From Syntrophorhabdus sp. PtaB.Bin184 (GTDB lineage Bacteria > Desulfobacterota > Syntrophorhabdia > Syntrophorhabdales > Syntrophorhabdaceae), in contig MVQQ01000157.1 in the NCBI GenBank assembly GCA_002067555.1, positions 1 to 23,721 on the forward strand: a stretch of DNA of 23,721 bases, in the 5' to 3' direction. Shown one piece after another: positions 23,652 to 23,721 of the stretch. The translations under genes and the position numbers were made by a program. The notes under the pieces were generated by a model, which was given only the letters and a program-made list of their open reading frames with translations, searched no databases and had not been told where the DNA came from. Every line of letters begins with the position of its first letter. Position 1 is the stretch's first letter.

Positions 23652-23721
23652 TCCAGTCACACCCCTACAGTACTTTGACCGGCTCCGGCCATGTTCCTCA
23701 CCTTACGTCTTGCCGTATTCA

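Noticed and set aside
23652..23721. 3' end of a further minus-strand gene
   Set aside because: Two frames could hold the last codons of an upstream gene (TAA near 23703 or TGA near 23655), but the stretch is too short to choose or to identify a product.

Overview
The window looks like part of a bacterial surface-polysaccharide (O-antigen, capsule or other surface glycan) biosynthesis locus from a Gram-negative organism. A member of the Desulfobacterota/deltaproteobacterial type would fit, because of G+C-rich coding, many GTG/TTG starts and a dispersed repeat of the CCGGCGAAGGCCGG type. That placement is inference. There are no rRNA, tRNA, CRISPR, transposase or phage genes. I recognise 23 protein genes; 22 lie on the minus strand and one on the plus strand.

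Region A (17514 down to 1, minus strand) is one compact apparent operon of 16 genes, with gaps of 0-40 bp or short overlaps except for one 151-bp gap. In transcription order it holds a TIGR04372-like glycosyltransferase; a fused ABC exporter; a zinc-ribbon methyltransferase; a large GT-B-like transferase; a fused KdsC-type phosphatase/GmhA-type isomerase; a NeuB-family PEP-condensing synthase without the usual C-terminal SAF domain; and a xylose-isomerase-like TIM barrel. The 151-bp gap with a hairpin repeat follows. Then come a CMP-sugar cytidylyltransferase, a class III aminotransferase, a VOC protein, a B12-type radical SAM enzyme, a methyltransferase, two SDRs, a LIC12162-family transferase, and a methyltransferase cut by the window edge.

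Region B (17515-17611) is an AT-rich divergent promoter region. To its right is the plus-strand gene for a multi-pass UPF0104/LPG-synthase-TM protein. Region C (18682-23651, minus strand) carries an acyltransferase-3, a UDP-glucuronate decarboxylase, a Nudix hydrolase, a family 2 glycosyltransferase and two small paralogous membrane proteins. It is visibly more A+T-rich than region A, so the locus looks mosaic.

Working model (inference): the SIS domain makes an aldose phosphate, the NeuB-like enzyme condenses it with PEP, the HAD domain dephosphorylates the product, and the NeuA-like enzyme activates it with CMP. The aminotransferase, SDRs, TIM barrel, VOC protein, radical SAM enzyme and methyltransferases tailor the sugar or make a second one. 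Atypical GT-B transferases polymerise it and the ABC exporter flips it. The enzyme combination does not match the standard sialic, legionaminic, pseudaminic or Kdo pathways as I know them, so an undescribed CMP-ulosonic acid is the most interesting candidate in the window.
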